From Spirochaetaceae bacterium (GTDB lineage Bacteria; Myxococcota_A; UBA9160; UBA4427): a stretch of 24,885 nt of DNA. The notes beneath the pieces were generated by a model. It worked only from the letters and a program-made list of their open reading frames with translations, searched no databases and was not told where the DNA came from. The translations under genes were made by a program, and so were the position numbers. Within the stretch, counting starts at the first letter, position 1. Every line of letters starts with the position of its first letter. The DNA lies in contig JACKFD010000026.1 of assembly GCA_020632655.1 (NCBI GenBank), positions 1 through 24,885 of the forward strand. The letters run 5' to 3'. Positions 14,722-23,054 of this stretch are shown piece after piece.

Positions 14722-16020
14722 TCAGAGCGCCTCGTAGAAGGCACGCAGCACGGCGAAGCCCGTCTGCCCGCCCGTCAGCCCGACACCCATCCGGTTCATC
14801 GTGAAGCCGAAGCCGACCTTCGCCTCCGGGTCCGCCATGCCGATCGAGCCCCCCGCGCCCGGATGCCCGAAGGCGGCCGGGCTCGGCGAGAGCGGCATGA
14901 CCGGGCTGCGCAGCATGAAGCCGAGCCCGTAGCGCATGGGCAGCCCGCCGAGGGTCGCGTCCGGGCCCGCGGACTGCTCGGTCCGCGCGCGCTCGATCGA
15001 CTCGCGCTCGAGCACCCGCACGCCGTCGACCTCGCCACCTCGGGCGAGGGCGCCGTAGATGCGGGCGAGGGCCCGTGCCGTGCCGTGCCCGTTCGCGGCG
15101 GGGATCTCCGCCGCGCGCCACGCCCGCGTGTTCATGTCGTTCGCGCGCATCCAGGGATTGTTGAAGGCACGCCCGACCATCGTCGTCGGGTCGCTCATGT
15201 CGCGCAGGAAGCTCGAGGGGGCGGCGGCGGGGGAGGCGGAGTCGGCCTTCGCGGCGTCGTCGGCGCCACGCGAGGCGGACTCGGCGTCGGTCCTCGAGCC
15301 ATCGGCAGCCGAGCCCCTGGCCGCCGCGCGATCCGCCGCGTCGCGTTGGGCGCGGGTGGGGGCGAGGGTGCCGATCAGGTCGGAGACGCGGTGGTCCTCG
15401 GATTCGGACAGGCCGATGTGGAAGTCGGCGTCGAGCGGGAGGGCGACCTCCTCGCGGAAGAAGCGACCGAGGCTGCGGCCGTCGATCCGGCGGACGACCT
15501 CGCCGACGAGATGGCCGAAGGTGACGGGGTGGTAGCCGTGCCGCGTGCCCGGGGTCCACCAGGGCTCGGACTCGGCGAGCGCCGCGCACATTGCATCCCA
15601 GTCGTAGAGAGAGCCGTGGGGCATGTCGCGGCGGATCGCGGGCAGGCCGACGCGATGGCTGAGGAGCCAGCGCACGGGGACCTCCGCCTTGCCGGCCTGC
15701 GCGAACTCGGGCCAGTAGTCGGCGACGGGGGCGTCGAGGTCGAGGCGGCCCTGCTCGACGAGGCGATGGGCGCAGATCGCGGTCATGCCCTTCGTCGTCG
15801 AGTAGGTGTTGACGAGGGTGTCGCGCTCCCACTCGCGCTCGGACGCGCCCTGGCCTTCGGCGTAGTACCCGCCCCAGAGATCGACGACGGGCTCCCCGTC
15901 GAGCGTGAAGGCGATCGCGGCGCCGATCTCCTTGCCGTCGGCGATCCGCTTCGTGAAGACCTCGCGCACCTTCGCGAAGCGCGGGTCGCAATGGCCGTGG
16001 ACGGGGGCGGGGCGGGTCAT
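14722..16020 (-). CDS. Serine beta-lactamase-fold hydrolase (class C / EstB-type esterase)
   Basis: The 432-residue protein has the SxxK motif STTK with S74 and K77, a Tyr motif YHP at 163-165 in place of YxN, and HPGAGG (386-391) in place of KTG. This pattern is usual in EstB-like esterases and in the mammalian LACTB relatives rather than in true beta-lactamases. A segment of roughly 50 residues (about 221-269) rich in Ala, Asp, Ser and Arg interrupts the fold and is probably a flexible loop. No signal peptide is seen, so a cytosolic esterase or transesterase role is more likely than antibiotic resistance. The ATG at 16020 has GGAG about 10 nt upstream. It lies 31 bp downstream of the amidohydrolase gene on the same strand. 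Confidence 0.9.
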   Translation of the reverse strand: MTRPAPVHGHCDPRFAKVREVFTKRIADGKEIGAAIAFTLDGEPVVDLWGGYYAEGQGASEREWERDTLVNTYSTTKGMTAICAHRLVEQGRLDLDAPVADYWPEFAQAGKAEVPVRWLLSHRVGLPAIRRDMPHGSLYDWDAMCAALAESEPWWTPGTRHGYHPVTFGHLVGEVVRRIDGRSLGRFFREEVALPLDADFHIGLSESEDHRVSDLIGTLAPTRAQRDAADRAAARGSAADGSRTDAESASRGADDAAKADSASPAAAPSSFLRDMSDPTTMVGRAFNNPWMRANDMNTRAWRAAEIPAANGHGTARALARIYGALARGGEVDGVRVLERESIERARTEQSAGPDATLGGLPMRYGLGFMLRSPVMPLSPSPAAFGHPGAGGSIGMADPEAKVGFGFTMNRMGVGLTGGQTGFAVLRAFYEAL

Positions 16021-16051
16021 GGTCTCGGGTCTCCGGGATCGAAGAGAGGTA

Positions 16052-17317
16052 TCAGGCGGCGAGCAGCCGCTCGGCGTTGCCGCGCAGGATCGCGTGTCTG
16101 ATCGATTCGCGGCCGGGCTCGTCGGTCACGATCAGGATCTTCGCGAGGCTGGCGGCGAGATGGTAGAAGGGCCAGTCGGTTCCGAAGAGGAGCCGCTCGC
16201 CCTGCGTTCGGCGGATGATCTCGTCAAGGCGCGAGAGGCCCTGACCGTGCAGGCCGAGCCAGACGTTTTCGCGCCCCGTCGCGAGATCGAGCATCGCCTC
16301 GCCGTCCCGCGCCCCCGCATGCCCGATCACGAAAGGCAGTCGGGGGAAGGTCGAGAACGCGCCTTCGTAGTGGCGGGGCAGGGCGTAGCGCAGGCGCGAC
16401 TCGGGCTCGATGCCCGCGCGGCCGCCGTGGAAGAAGACGACGAGGCCGAGGCGCTCGGCCGCCTGGTAGATCTCGAAGGCATCGTCCTCGTCCGGGTAGA
16501 AGGCCTGGACCGTGGGATGCATCTTGATCACGCGCGCGCCGGCGGCCGCGAACGACTCGAGCTTCGTGATCTTGTCCGGATCCCGCGGATGCACGGACGC
16601 ACCCGCCAGCAGCCGACGACCGGCGCCGGCCTTCGCGATCGCGTCGCGCCACTTCGTCGTCAGGTCGTCGCCGAAGGGGAAGTGGAATGCGATCGGCAGC
16701 ACGATGGCCTGCTCGACCCGCATGGCGTCCATCTCGTCGAGCAGGTTCGGGAGGGTCTGCGTGCGTACGACGTCATTGCCCCAGAGCCCCTGCGTCAAAG
16801 TCGTGCACTCGAGATCTTCGAGCGCCTCGTCGTCGAAGTTCGCGTTCACGTAGACGTCGAGGTCGAGCGCGCAGCCGGGCTCGGTCGCGTCGCAGTCGAG
16901 GAGGTGTCGCACGCGTTCCGTGCGTGCCTGCAGGTCGAGCTCGGGCTCGAAGAGGACCGACATGCCGAAGTGGCTATGGCAGTCGATCGCAAGGGGCAGG
17001 CTCTCGTCGACGCAGCGCAGCCGGCCCCGCTCGTCGAGCTCGAACCAGGGCAGCTCGGCCAGGCCCCGGTAGCCGCGGTAGCGATGGGGACCGAAGCGCC
17101 CTCGACCGGACTGCTCGCGCTCGCGGAGGCGCTGGGCCGCGAGGGCCTCGACGTCGGCCTGCGTGTAGCGATCGGGGTCGGGCTGGTCGCAGCCGGCGAG
17201 CGAGGCCGCGCTCCCGAGCCCGGCCGTCCAGGCGAGCCCGAAGGCGAGCTCGCGCAGGAAGCGCCGCCGCTCCGGGTCGGTCGTCGTGGCGCGCAGGCGA
17301 AGGCGGTCGGGATGCAT
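16052..17317 (-). CDS. Amidohydrolase-2-like metal-dependent hydrolase, probable Tat lipoprotein
   Basis: The 421-residue protein begins with a twin-arginine-like segment RRRFLREL (17-24), a hydrophobic stretch and a lipobox SLAGC with C43. It is therefore probably exported folded by Tat and anchored as a lipoprotein. The body is an amidohydrolase TIM barrel: HxH at H114 and H116 (DCHSHFG), K265 in IKMHP, H297 in FFHGG, H333 in IGHAG and D381 in GTDWPF. The C-terminus RHAILRGNAERLL is typical of the Amidohydro_2 group, which includes decarboxylases and hydrolases of cyclic compounds. The start at 17317 gives the signal sequence directly. It is the first gene of a four-gene minus-strand operon and diverges from the gene at 17478. 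Export of this member alone is unusual for the operon. Confidence 0.87.
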   Translation of the reverse strand: MHPDRLRLRATTTDPERRRFLRELAFGLAWTAGLGSAASLAGCDQPDPDRYTQADVEALAAQRLREREQSGRGRFGPHRYRGYRGLAELPWFELDERGRLRCVDESLPLAIDCHSHFGMSVLFEPELDLQARTERVRHLLDCDATEPGCALDLDVYVNANFDDEALEDLECTTLTQGLWGNDVVRTQTLPNLLDEMDAMRVEQAIVLPIAFHFPFGDDLTTKWRDAIAKAGAGRRLLAGASVHPRDPDKITKLESFAAAGARVIKMHPTVQAFYPDEDDAFEIYQAAERLGLVVFFHGGRAGIEPESRLRYALPRHYEGAFSTFPRLPFVIGHAGARDGEAMLDLATGRENVWLGLHGQGLSRLDEIIRRTQGERLLFGTDWPFYHLAASLAKILIVTDEPGRESIRHAILRGNAERLLAA

Positions 17318-17477
17318 CGCCGCCCATCGTATCGCGTCCGGCCCCCCGCGCGGCGATGCCCGCGAAAGCCCACTAGACTCGGTCGCTCGTCGCCCCGCCG
17401 CCTCCGGACCCACCGTCCGTGTGGCCGTGCGCCCGGGCGTCGTCCATCGCAACCCGTTGGCAGGACTGGAGAGAACG

Positions 17478-18323
17478 ATGAGCCCCGCCCGAGAAGAGAA
17501 GCTGATCCTCTGCAACGCGCCGCTCGTCGGCGGCTCGATGGACGTGACGCCCGAGCAGGTCAAGACGATCGTCGACGCGACGGCGGACGCCGGCTTCGGC
17601 GGCGTGTCGCTCTGGGCCTTCCATCATCTCGCGGCGGTCGGCGCCGGCACCTCGCCCGAGCAGGTCAAGGCCTGGCACGACGCGCGCGGTCTCTCCGTAC
17701 CGGTCGTCGAGAGCCTGATCGGCTGGGAGGGCGGCGACGAGGCGACGATCGAGGAGCAATGCGGGCCGACCTTCGAGGTCGCGAGCTTCTACGGCGCCGA
17801 GGCCGTCGCGGGCGTCGTGATGGCGCCGGAGATCGACTTCGACGCGGCGGCGAAGGGTCTGCGCAAGCTCGGCAGGATGGGTGCCTCCCGCGGCCTCAAG
17901 GTCTGCATCGAGTGGCTGCCCTGGTCGGGTCTGCCGACGATCGCGAGCGCCTGGAAGCTCGTGCAGGCGGCGGGCGGCGACAACGTCGGCCTCGTCGCCG
18001 ACACGTGGCATTGGCTGCGACAGCCCGGCGGGCCGGACGAGAAGACGCTGCGCAGCATCCCCGGCGACCGCATCCATTGCGTGCAGCTCGACGACACGAC
18101 CCTCGCGGGCGAGGGCGACGACATGATGATGGAGTCGATGACGAATCGGCTGCTGCCGGGCGACGGCGAGGTCGACTGGGCGCGCTTCCTCGGCATCCTC
18201 GACGAGATCGGGGCGGATCCGATCTGGGCGCCGGAGGTCTTCAACCTCGGCCTCATGGAGAAGGGGCCCGTCGAGATGGCGCGGCGGATCGGCGCGGCGA
18301 CGCGGAAGGTGCTGGGCCTCTGA
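17478..18323 (+). CDS. Xylose-isomerase-like TIM barrel protein (sugar phosphate isomerase/epimerase family)
   Basis: The 281-residue protein fits the AP-endonuclease-2/xylose-isomerase-like barrel, with divalent-metal ligands in the usual order: E145 in CIEWLPWSG, D175 and H178 in VADTWHWL, probably Q203 or D205 in CVQLDD, and E253 in APEVFN. Related enzymes isomerise or epimerise sugars, dehydrate inositols or act on hydroxypyruvate; a few work on other cyclic alcohols. I cannot choose between these. GGAGAG (17468-17473) lies 4 nt before the ATG, which fixes the start. It diverges from the lipoprotein amidohydrolase across 160 bp, so the two may share control. Its end faces the CDF gene with a hairpin in the 37-bp gap. 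Confidence 0.85.
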   Translation: MSPAREEKLILCNAPLVGGSMDVTPEQVKTIVDATADAGFGGVSLWAFHHLAAVGAGTSPEQVKAWHDARGLSVPVVESLIGWEGGDEATIEEQCGPTFEVASFYGAEAVAGVVMAPEIDFDAAAKGLRKLGRMGASRGLKVCIEWLPWSGLPTIASAWKLVQAAGGDNVGLVADTWHWLRQPGGPDEKTLRSIPGDRIHCVQLDDTTLAGEGDDMMMESMTNRLLPGDGEVDWARFLGILDEIGADPIWAPEVFNLGLMEKGPVEMARRIGAATRKVLGL

Positions 18324-18337
18324 GACGTGGCGCGCCC

Positions 18338-18353
18338 GCGGCCTGTCGGCCGC
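18338..18353. terminator. Hairpin between convergent genes
   Basis: GCGGCC (18338-18343), loop TGTC, GGCCGC (18348-18353) is a perfect 6-bp stem with a tetraloop in the short gap between the TIM barrel gene and the CDF gene, which end facing each other. No T-tract is present. The location suggests a bidirectional terminator. Confidence 0.45.
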
Positions 18354-18360
18354 CTGTCGC

Positions 18361-19305
18361 TCAACGATAGGCGTGAGCGGCGCGGTCGCGGAAGTGATCG
18401 GCGGCGGACTGGGCCTCGATGAAGAGGCGTCGGGCGCCGGGTAGGCGCGCCTTGATCTCGCGCTCGATCGTCGCGATGTGCCGCTCGACCTCTTCGTGGG
18501 CGAGGCCGTCGCGGAACTCGACGCTCACGTTGACGAGGATGTCGTCGGGGCCCTGGTGCATCGCGAGGATCTCGTTCACACCGACGATCGCGTCGTGGCC
18601 CAACAGCACGCGGCGGATCTCGGCGACGTCCTCCGGGCGTGCGCCCTCGCCGATCAGGAGGGCCTTCGTCTCGGTCGCGAGCACGACGGCGGCCCCGGCG
18701 AGGATGCAGCCGATCAGGATCGAGGCGACGCCGTCGAGCTCGGGGCGGCCGAGCCACTCGCCGAGCGCGATGCCCGCGAAGGCGACGACCAGGCCGAGCA
18801 TGGCGGCCGTGTCCTCGAGCAGGACGGTGAAGACGGAGGGGTCCTTGCTCTCGCGGATCGCGGCGACGAGGCCGCGGCGACCGCGGCGCGCCTGGAAGGT
18901 GCTGAAGGCGACCCACCACGCCGCGCCCTCGAAGACGATCGCGAGGCCGAGCACGACGTAGTTGATCCAGGTGTTCGTCAGCGGCTCCGGATGCTCGATC
19001 TTGTCGACGCCTTCGTAGATCGAGAGGCCCGCGCCGACCGCGAAGATCAGGATCGCGACGACGAAGGCCCAGAAGTAGAGCTCGCGCCCGTAGCCGAAGG
19101 GATGTCGCTCGTCGGCGGGCCGCCTGGCCCGGCGCATGCCGTAGAGGAGCAGCGACTGGTTGCCCGTGTCGACGACCGAGTGGATCGCCTCCGAGAGCAT
19201 CGCCGAGCTACCCGTAAAGGTCGCCGCGATCGCCTTCGTCACGGCGATCGCCGAGTTCCCTGCGAGCGCCGCGTAGATCACCTTCTTCGAGCCGTGGTCG
19301 GCCAT
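18361..19305 (-). CDS. Cation diffusion facilitator (CDF) family metal transporter
   Basis: The 314-residue membrane protein exports divalent metals such as Zn2+ in exchange for protons. The first helices contain SSAMLSEAIHSVVDTGNQ with H42 and D46, the transport-site pair of helix 2, followed by RHPFGYGRELYFWAF, a family hallmark. In the helix-5 region LLEDTAAMLG the conserved Asp is D165, but the usual His four residues earlier is V161; E164 may replace it. This pattern is reminiscent of the SLC30A9-like branch. About six membrane helices precede a cytosolic C-terminal domain (from about residue 220). The ATG at 19305 has AGGA a few bases upstream. It lies 74 bp downstream of the TVP38-like gene and may be co-transcribed with it. 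Confidence 0.92.
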   Translation of the reverse strand: MADHGSKKVIYAALAGNSAIAVTKAIAATFTGSSAMLSEAIHSVVDTGNQSLLLYGMRRARRPADERHPFGYGRELYFWAFVVAILIFAVGAGLSIYEGVDKIEHPEPLTNTWINYVVLGLAIVFEGAAWWVAFSTFQARRGRRGLVAAIRESKDPSVFTVLLEDTAAMLGLVVAFAGIALGEWLGRPELDGVASILIGCILAGAAVVLATETKALLIGEGARPEDVAEIRRVLLGHDAIVGVNEILAMHQGPDDILVNVSVEFRDGLAHEEVERHIATIEREIKARLPGARRLFIEAQSAADHFRDRAAHAYR

Positions 19306-19379
19306 CGTCCTGTCGAGTCCCCTCTATTCCCGCTTCGATTGTCGCCCCGACGCCCGGTCGGCGCGATCCCCCGCCCGCG

Positions 19380-20183
19380 TCAGGCGCCCGGTCTCTCGTC
19401 GCCGCCGATCGTGTCGAGGCCGCCGGCGGGCGTGACGGCCGGCCGCAGCCGTGCGTGCACGAGGCGCGCGACGATCGCGACGGCCGCGAGCAGGCCCACG
19501 GCGACGGCGCCGAGTCCGAGCTCCCCCTCGAAGGCCGAGCGACCGAGCACGATGAAGCCCGTGGCATAGATCATCTGTACGGCGACCGAGATCAGCACGA
19601 AGGGGACGCGATCGACACCGGCCAGCGCGAGCACGAGGTTCTGCAGGAAGTAGGGGATGCCGGGGGTGATGCGCACGAGCGTGATGAAGAGGTTCTGGTC
19701 CGCCTTCGAGCGCAGGCGGGGAACCTCTTTTCCGCGGCGCGCCACGAGTCGTTCGAGGCCGGGGCGCAGGAAGCCGGTCGAGGCAACGTGCACGAGCAGC
19801 GTGTTGATCACGAGGGCGGGGACGGTCCAGGCGATCGACGCCGGGATGCCGTAGATCGAGCCGGCGGCGACGTAGAAGAGGCTCGCCGGGATCGGCAGCA
19901 GAATCGCCAGCGCCATCACGCCGAAGAAGAGCAGCGGCGGCGCGCCGTCGAGGGCGGCGAGCACCCCGACGAAGAAGCCCGCAGGCGCGTCCGAAGTCGT
20001 CGCGACCTCCGCGACTTCGGCGACCGCCGACGCCGCCCCGCCCGAGACGCAGACGAGCAGGACGACCAGACCGACGAAGACCGACCGGGCGTGTGCCGGA
20101 CGGACCGCACGCGAGGGCGAGTGCGGCGCCGACCACGTCGTCGGCTCGACACCCTTTCCGGCTCCGTATGGCTCCCGCTCCAT
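19380..20183 (-). CDS. TVP38/TMEM64 (VTT, DedA-like) membrane protein
   Basis: The 267-residue integral membrane protein has the VTT-domain core: a hydrophobic helix ending LLPIPASLFYVAAGSIYG, a cytosolic amphipathic stretch RRGKEVPRLRSKADQN, and FITLVRITPGIPYFLQNLVLALAG containing the R171...PGxPY motif. Four to six membrane helices are predicted. Family proteins act as lipid scramblases or flippases and affect membrane homeostasis; no substrate is proposed here. The N-terminal 34 residues are polar and unlike the family, so a later start is possible; the ATG at 20183 follows GGTGGA closely. It is the upstream partner of the CDF gene. Its promoter would lie next to the 37-bp tandem repeats. 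Confidence 0.85.
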   Translation of the reverse strand: MEREPYGAGKGVEPTTWSAPHSPSRAVRPAHARSVFVGLVVLLVCVSGGAASAVAEVAEVATTSDAPAGFFVGVLAALDGAPPLLFFGVMALAILLPIPASLFYVAAGSIYGIPASIAWTVPALVINTLLVHVASTGFLRPGLERLVARRGKEVPRLRSKADQNLFITLVRITPGIPYFLQNLVLALAGVDRVPFVLISVAVQMIYATGFIVLGRSAFEGELGLGAVAVGLLAAVAIVARLVHARLRPAVTPAGGLDTIGGDERPGA

Positions 20184-20234
20184 TCCACCCCCGTCGGCCG
20201 GCGCGGAGGATACCGCCTCGCTGAAAGGTGCGGA

Positions 20235-20382
20235 TCGCCGTCACTGGCGCTGATCCCGACACGCGTCCGGTCCGCCGTCACTGGCGCCGATCCCGACACG
20301 CGTCCGGTCCGCCGTCACTGGCGCCGATCCCGACACGCGTCCGGTCCGCCGTCACTGGCGCCGATCCCGACACGCGTCCGGT
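20235..20382. repeat. Four tandem copies of a 37-bp unit
   Basis: Four head-to-tail units of 37 bp start at 20235, 20272, 20309 and 20346. Units 2-4 are identical, beginning CCGCCGTCACTGGCG and ending CACGCGTCCGGT; unit 1 differs at two positions (T for C at its first base, and GCTGAT for GCCGAT). There are no spacers, so this is not a CRISPR array. The length is not a multiple of three and no gene covers it. It fills the divergent region between the TVP38-like gene (start 20183) and the sulfotransferase gene (start 20449), so it may bind a regulator repeatedly. It may equally be a neutral minisatellite that can vary in copy number. Confidence 0.95.
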
Positions 20383-20448
20383 CCGTCGACTCGATTGCGG
20401 CGGGCATCGGGATCGAGTACCAACGAGGCCCATCCCCCGGGCGGCCCG

Positions 20449-21657
20449 ATGTTCTTCCTCTTCGACTTCGCCAACTATCTCAAGATGCTGCGGCTCGCCT
20501 GGAACGAGAAGGTTCCGAAGGCCCGCTACTACTACCTCGCCGTACTGTTGGTCGCGGTGCCGATCGTCTCGACCTTCCACGCGATCTGCTTCCTGCTCGA
20601 CTGGCTGCTCTTTCCCGAGCTGCGCCGCGCCGAGGTGCGCGAGCCGATCTTCATGGTCGGCCACGCCCGGAGCGGCACGACGCTCACCCATCGCCTGCTC
20701 TCCGGTGATACGGGTCGCTTCAGCTCCTTCATGCTCTACGAGCTCTACTTCCCTTCTCTGCTCCAGAAGAAGGTGATCCGCGCGATCGCGAAGTGGGATC
20801 GCGAGAAGCTGCGCGGGCTGCTCGAAGGACAGGTCAAGGCGTGGGAAGAGTGGCGCTACGGGCCGCTCCGCCACATGCACGACATGGGGCTCACGCAGTA
20901 CGAGGAGGACGACATCGTCCTCTACTGGTCGCTGGCCGCCGGCTTCTGGATCACGAAGATGCCCTACATGGGTGATCTCGACTTCTACTGGATGAACCAC
21001 TGGAGCCCGCGCAAGCGCAAGCGCTACAACGACTTCTATCGCGACTGCGTGAAGCGACAGCTCGTGCTGAACGGCACGGACAAGATCCACCTCAGCAAGA
21101 ACCCGATGTACTCGGGCCGCGTCGCGTCGCTCCTCGAGGCCTTCCCCGACGCCCGCTTCATCGTCAACGTGCGCAACCCCGAGGAGACGATCCCGAGCCT
21201 GCTCAAGATCGTGCGCGCCGGCTGGAAGCAGCTCGGCTGGGATCCCGAGCGGCAGAAGAAGTGCCTGAAGATCCTCGCGGATCAATCCTGGGATACGTAC
21301 AAGCATCCGCTCGAGGTCCTCGACGCGCATCCCGAGGTCAAGGCCTCGATCGTCGACTACCGCGACCTGACGAGCGATCCCGCCGCCGCGATCGAGCGGA
21401 TCTACCGCGATCTCGACCTGCCCATGACCGACGCCTATCGCGAGCTGCTCGCCGGCGAGGGCAAGCGGCAGCGCGAGCACAAGACGCGGCATACCTACAG
21501 CCTCGAGGAGTTCGGTCTCGAGGCCGACGCGATCCACACGGAGCTCGCCGAGCTCTTCGAGCGCTTCGGCTGGGACGACGACGGGGCACCCGCTGCGGCT
21601 GAGGCGGAGCCGCGCTCGGACATCTTCGGACCGCCGGGAGGACCTGCCCATGGGTGA
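20449..21657 (+). CDS. Sulfotransferase family protein, membrane-associated
   Basis: The 402-residue protein has the PAPS 5'-phosphosulfate loop IFMVGHARSGTTLTHRL (RSGTT at 74-78) and a 3'-phosphate-binding region FIVNVRNPEETIPS with R242 and S250, as in bacterial Sulfotransfer_3 proteins. These transfer sulfate from PAPS to hydroxyls of lipids, steroids or glycans. A hydrophobic stretch at about 27-55 (AVLLVAVPIVSTFHAICFLL) precedes the catalytic domain and probably anchors it in the membrane, so a lipid-like acceptor is plausible. The ATG at 20449 gives MFFLFDFANY; upstream in-frame sequence is repeat-derived and not coding. The ribosome-binding site is weak. The stop overlaps the next gene by 8 nt. 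It is the first gene of an operon of at least four genes. Confidence 0.88.
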   Translation: MFFLFDFANYLKMLRLAWNEKVPKARYYYLAVLLVAVPIVSTFHAICFLLDWLLFPELRRAEVREPIFMVGHARSGTTLTHRLLSGDTGRFSSFMLYELYFPSLLQKKVIRAIAKWDREKLRGLLEGQVKAWEEWRYGPLRHMHDMGLTQYEEDDIVLYWSLAAGFWITKMPYMGDLDFYWMNHWSPRKRKRYNDFYRDCVKRQLVLNGTDKIHLSKNPMYSGRVASLLEAFPDARFIVNVRNPEETIPSLLKIVRAGWKQLGWDPERQKKCLKILADQSWDTYKHPLEVLDAHPEVKASIVDYRDLTSDPAAAIERIYRDLDLPMTDAYRELLAGEGKRQREHKTRHTYSLEEFGLEADAIHTELAELFERFGWDDDGAPAAAEAEPRSDIFGPPGGPAHG

Positions 21658-23035
21658 TGCACAGAAGCGATTGAAGGCGGCCTGGGACGAGATGATCGTG
21701 GCGCTCGGCGAGGCGCGGGACGCGATCGACCAGCCCGAGCTCATGCCCGCCCCGCCGACGGACCGCAACCTCGCCGAGGGCTACCGCTACTTGATGGGCT
21801 TCGTGCACAGCGCCGTCGAGCGCGCCTTCCACGACGACCCGGACCGCCCGCATTTCCGCAACGCCCTGTCGATCATCACCCGCAGCACCATCGACAACCC
21901 CGACGCGGTCTACTTCTATGCCCCGATCGACGGGCGGAAGAGCTACCTGCTGCGCGGCGAGATGGGCGATGCGCGGCACTGGAAGGGCGAGGCGCCGGCG
22001 CCGACGGGCCGCAAGGCGCCGCATTACATGATCTTCGAGGTGAGCCGCGGCTGCCTCGCGGGCGACTCGGGCGACCTCTCGGAGCTGCGCCCCGGGATGA
22101 AGACGCAGACGGGCAAGATCGACTCGACGACGATCGAGGTGGACCCCGACGGCGCCTTCGAGATCCTCTTCGCGCCGGAGCGGCCGGCCGACTGGAAGGG
22201 CAACTTCGTGCCGACGATGAAGGTCGTCGAGCGGCCGCATCCGACCGAGCCGGACCTCGGCCCCGAGCGTTATGCGGAGTTCGTGAGCGGCCGTCAGATC
22301 TTCAACGACTGGGACCGCGAGGACGCCGTCCACTTCGAGATGGTGCAGCTCGGCAACGAGGGCACGGCGGGTCCCGTTCCCTCGCCCGAGTGGGCGATCG
22401 AGGGGCTGCATCGATTCGGCGAGATCGTGCGCAACCAGATCCATTTCTGGAACGCCTTCTGGACGATCCCGATGGGCACCTACGGTCCGCGTCCGGGCAG
22501 CATCCCGGGCGTGGCCTTCCCGCGCAACGCCTTCAACAAGATCAACGCCGCCTCCGCCGCGACCGGCGGCGGCATGGCCTCGAACCTCTACGCGGGCGGG
22601 ATCGCGGAGATCGGGCCGGGCGAGGCGATGATCGTCGAGAACCGGATCAAGAAGCAGCCGAACTACGTGGGCTTCCAGCTCGGCAATCTCTGGGGCGAGT
22701 CGATCGAGTACGCGAATGCCGTGGGCTCCCGAAACGGTCATCAGACGCATGTCGACGACGACGGCGTCATCCGCCTCGTGATCGCCCACGAGGATCCGGG
22801 CGTGCACAACTGGATCGATGCGACCGGCCATCCCGAGGTCTTCATGTCGCCGCGCTGGGCCTACAGCCAGACGCCCGACCCGTCGGAGTGGCCCGAGATC
22901 ACCTGCAAGAAGGTGAAGCTCTCGGAGCTCATGCAGCATCTGCCCGCCTCGACGAAGCGCACGACGCCCGAGGAGCGACGCCGGGAGATCGCCGCGCGCC
23001 AGCGCCACGTCCGCAAGCGCTACCGCGCGTTCTGA
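21650..23035 (+). CDS. Protein of unknown function, DUF1214-like
   Basis: This soluble protein of 461 residues has no signal peptide or membrane helix. An N-terminal helical part (1-90) is followed by a beta-rich body. The most family-like block is near the C-terminus: GFQLGNLWGESIEYANAV, then HVDDDGVIRLVIAHEDPG, HNWIDATGH and SPRW, which recalls the DUF1214/DUF1254 family. I do not recognise a catalytic motif. GGAGG (21637-21641) precedes the ATG by 8 nt, and the gene overlaps the sulfotransferase gene by 8 nt and leads with 19 bp spacing into the crotonase gene. This coupling says it works in the same pathway, perhaps binding the lipid-like substrate; that role is inference. Confidence 0.82.
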   Translation: MGDAQKRLKAAWDEMIVALGEARDAIDQPELMPAPPTDRNLAEGYRYLMGFVHSAVERAFHDDPDRPHFRNALSIITRSTIDNPDAVYFYAPIDGRKSYLLRGEMGDARHWKGEAPAPTGRKAPHYMIFEVSRGCLAGDSGDLSELRPGMKTQTGKIDSTTIEVDPDGAFEILFAPERPADWKGNFVPTMKVVERPHPTEPDLGPERYAEFVSGRQIFNDWDREDAVHFEMVQLGNEGTAGPVPSPEWAIEGLHRFGEIVRNQIHFWNAFWTIPMGTYGPRPGSIPGVAFPRNAFNKINAASAATGGGMASNLYAGGIAEIGPGEAMIVENRIKKQPNYVGFQLGNLWGESIEYANAVGSRNGHQTHVDDDGVIRLVIAHEDPGVHNWIDATGHPEVFMSPRWAYSQTPDPSEWPEITCKKVKLSELMQHLPASTKRTTPEERRREIAARQRHVRKRYRAF

Positions 23036-23054
23036 GCCGGGCGGAGGGACGCGC

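Noticed and set aside
14722..16020. Antibiotic-resistance beta-lactamase
   Set aside because: The SxxK motif is present, but YxN and KTG are replaced by YHP and HPGAGG and there is no signal peptide, which fits EstB-like esterases.
20235..20382. CRISPR array
   Set aside because: The 37-bp units are directly adjacent with no spacers, and no cas genes are nearby.
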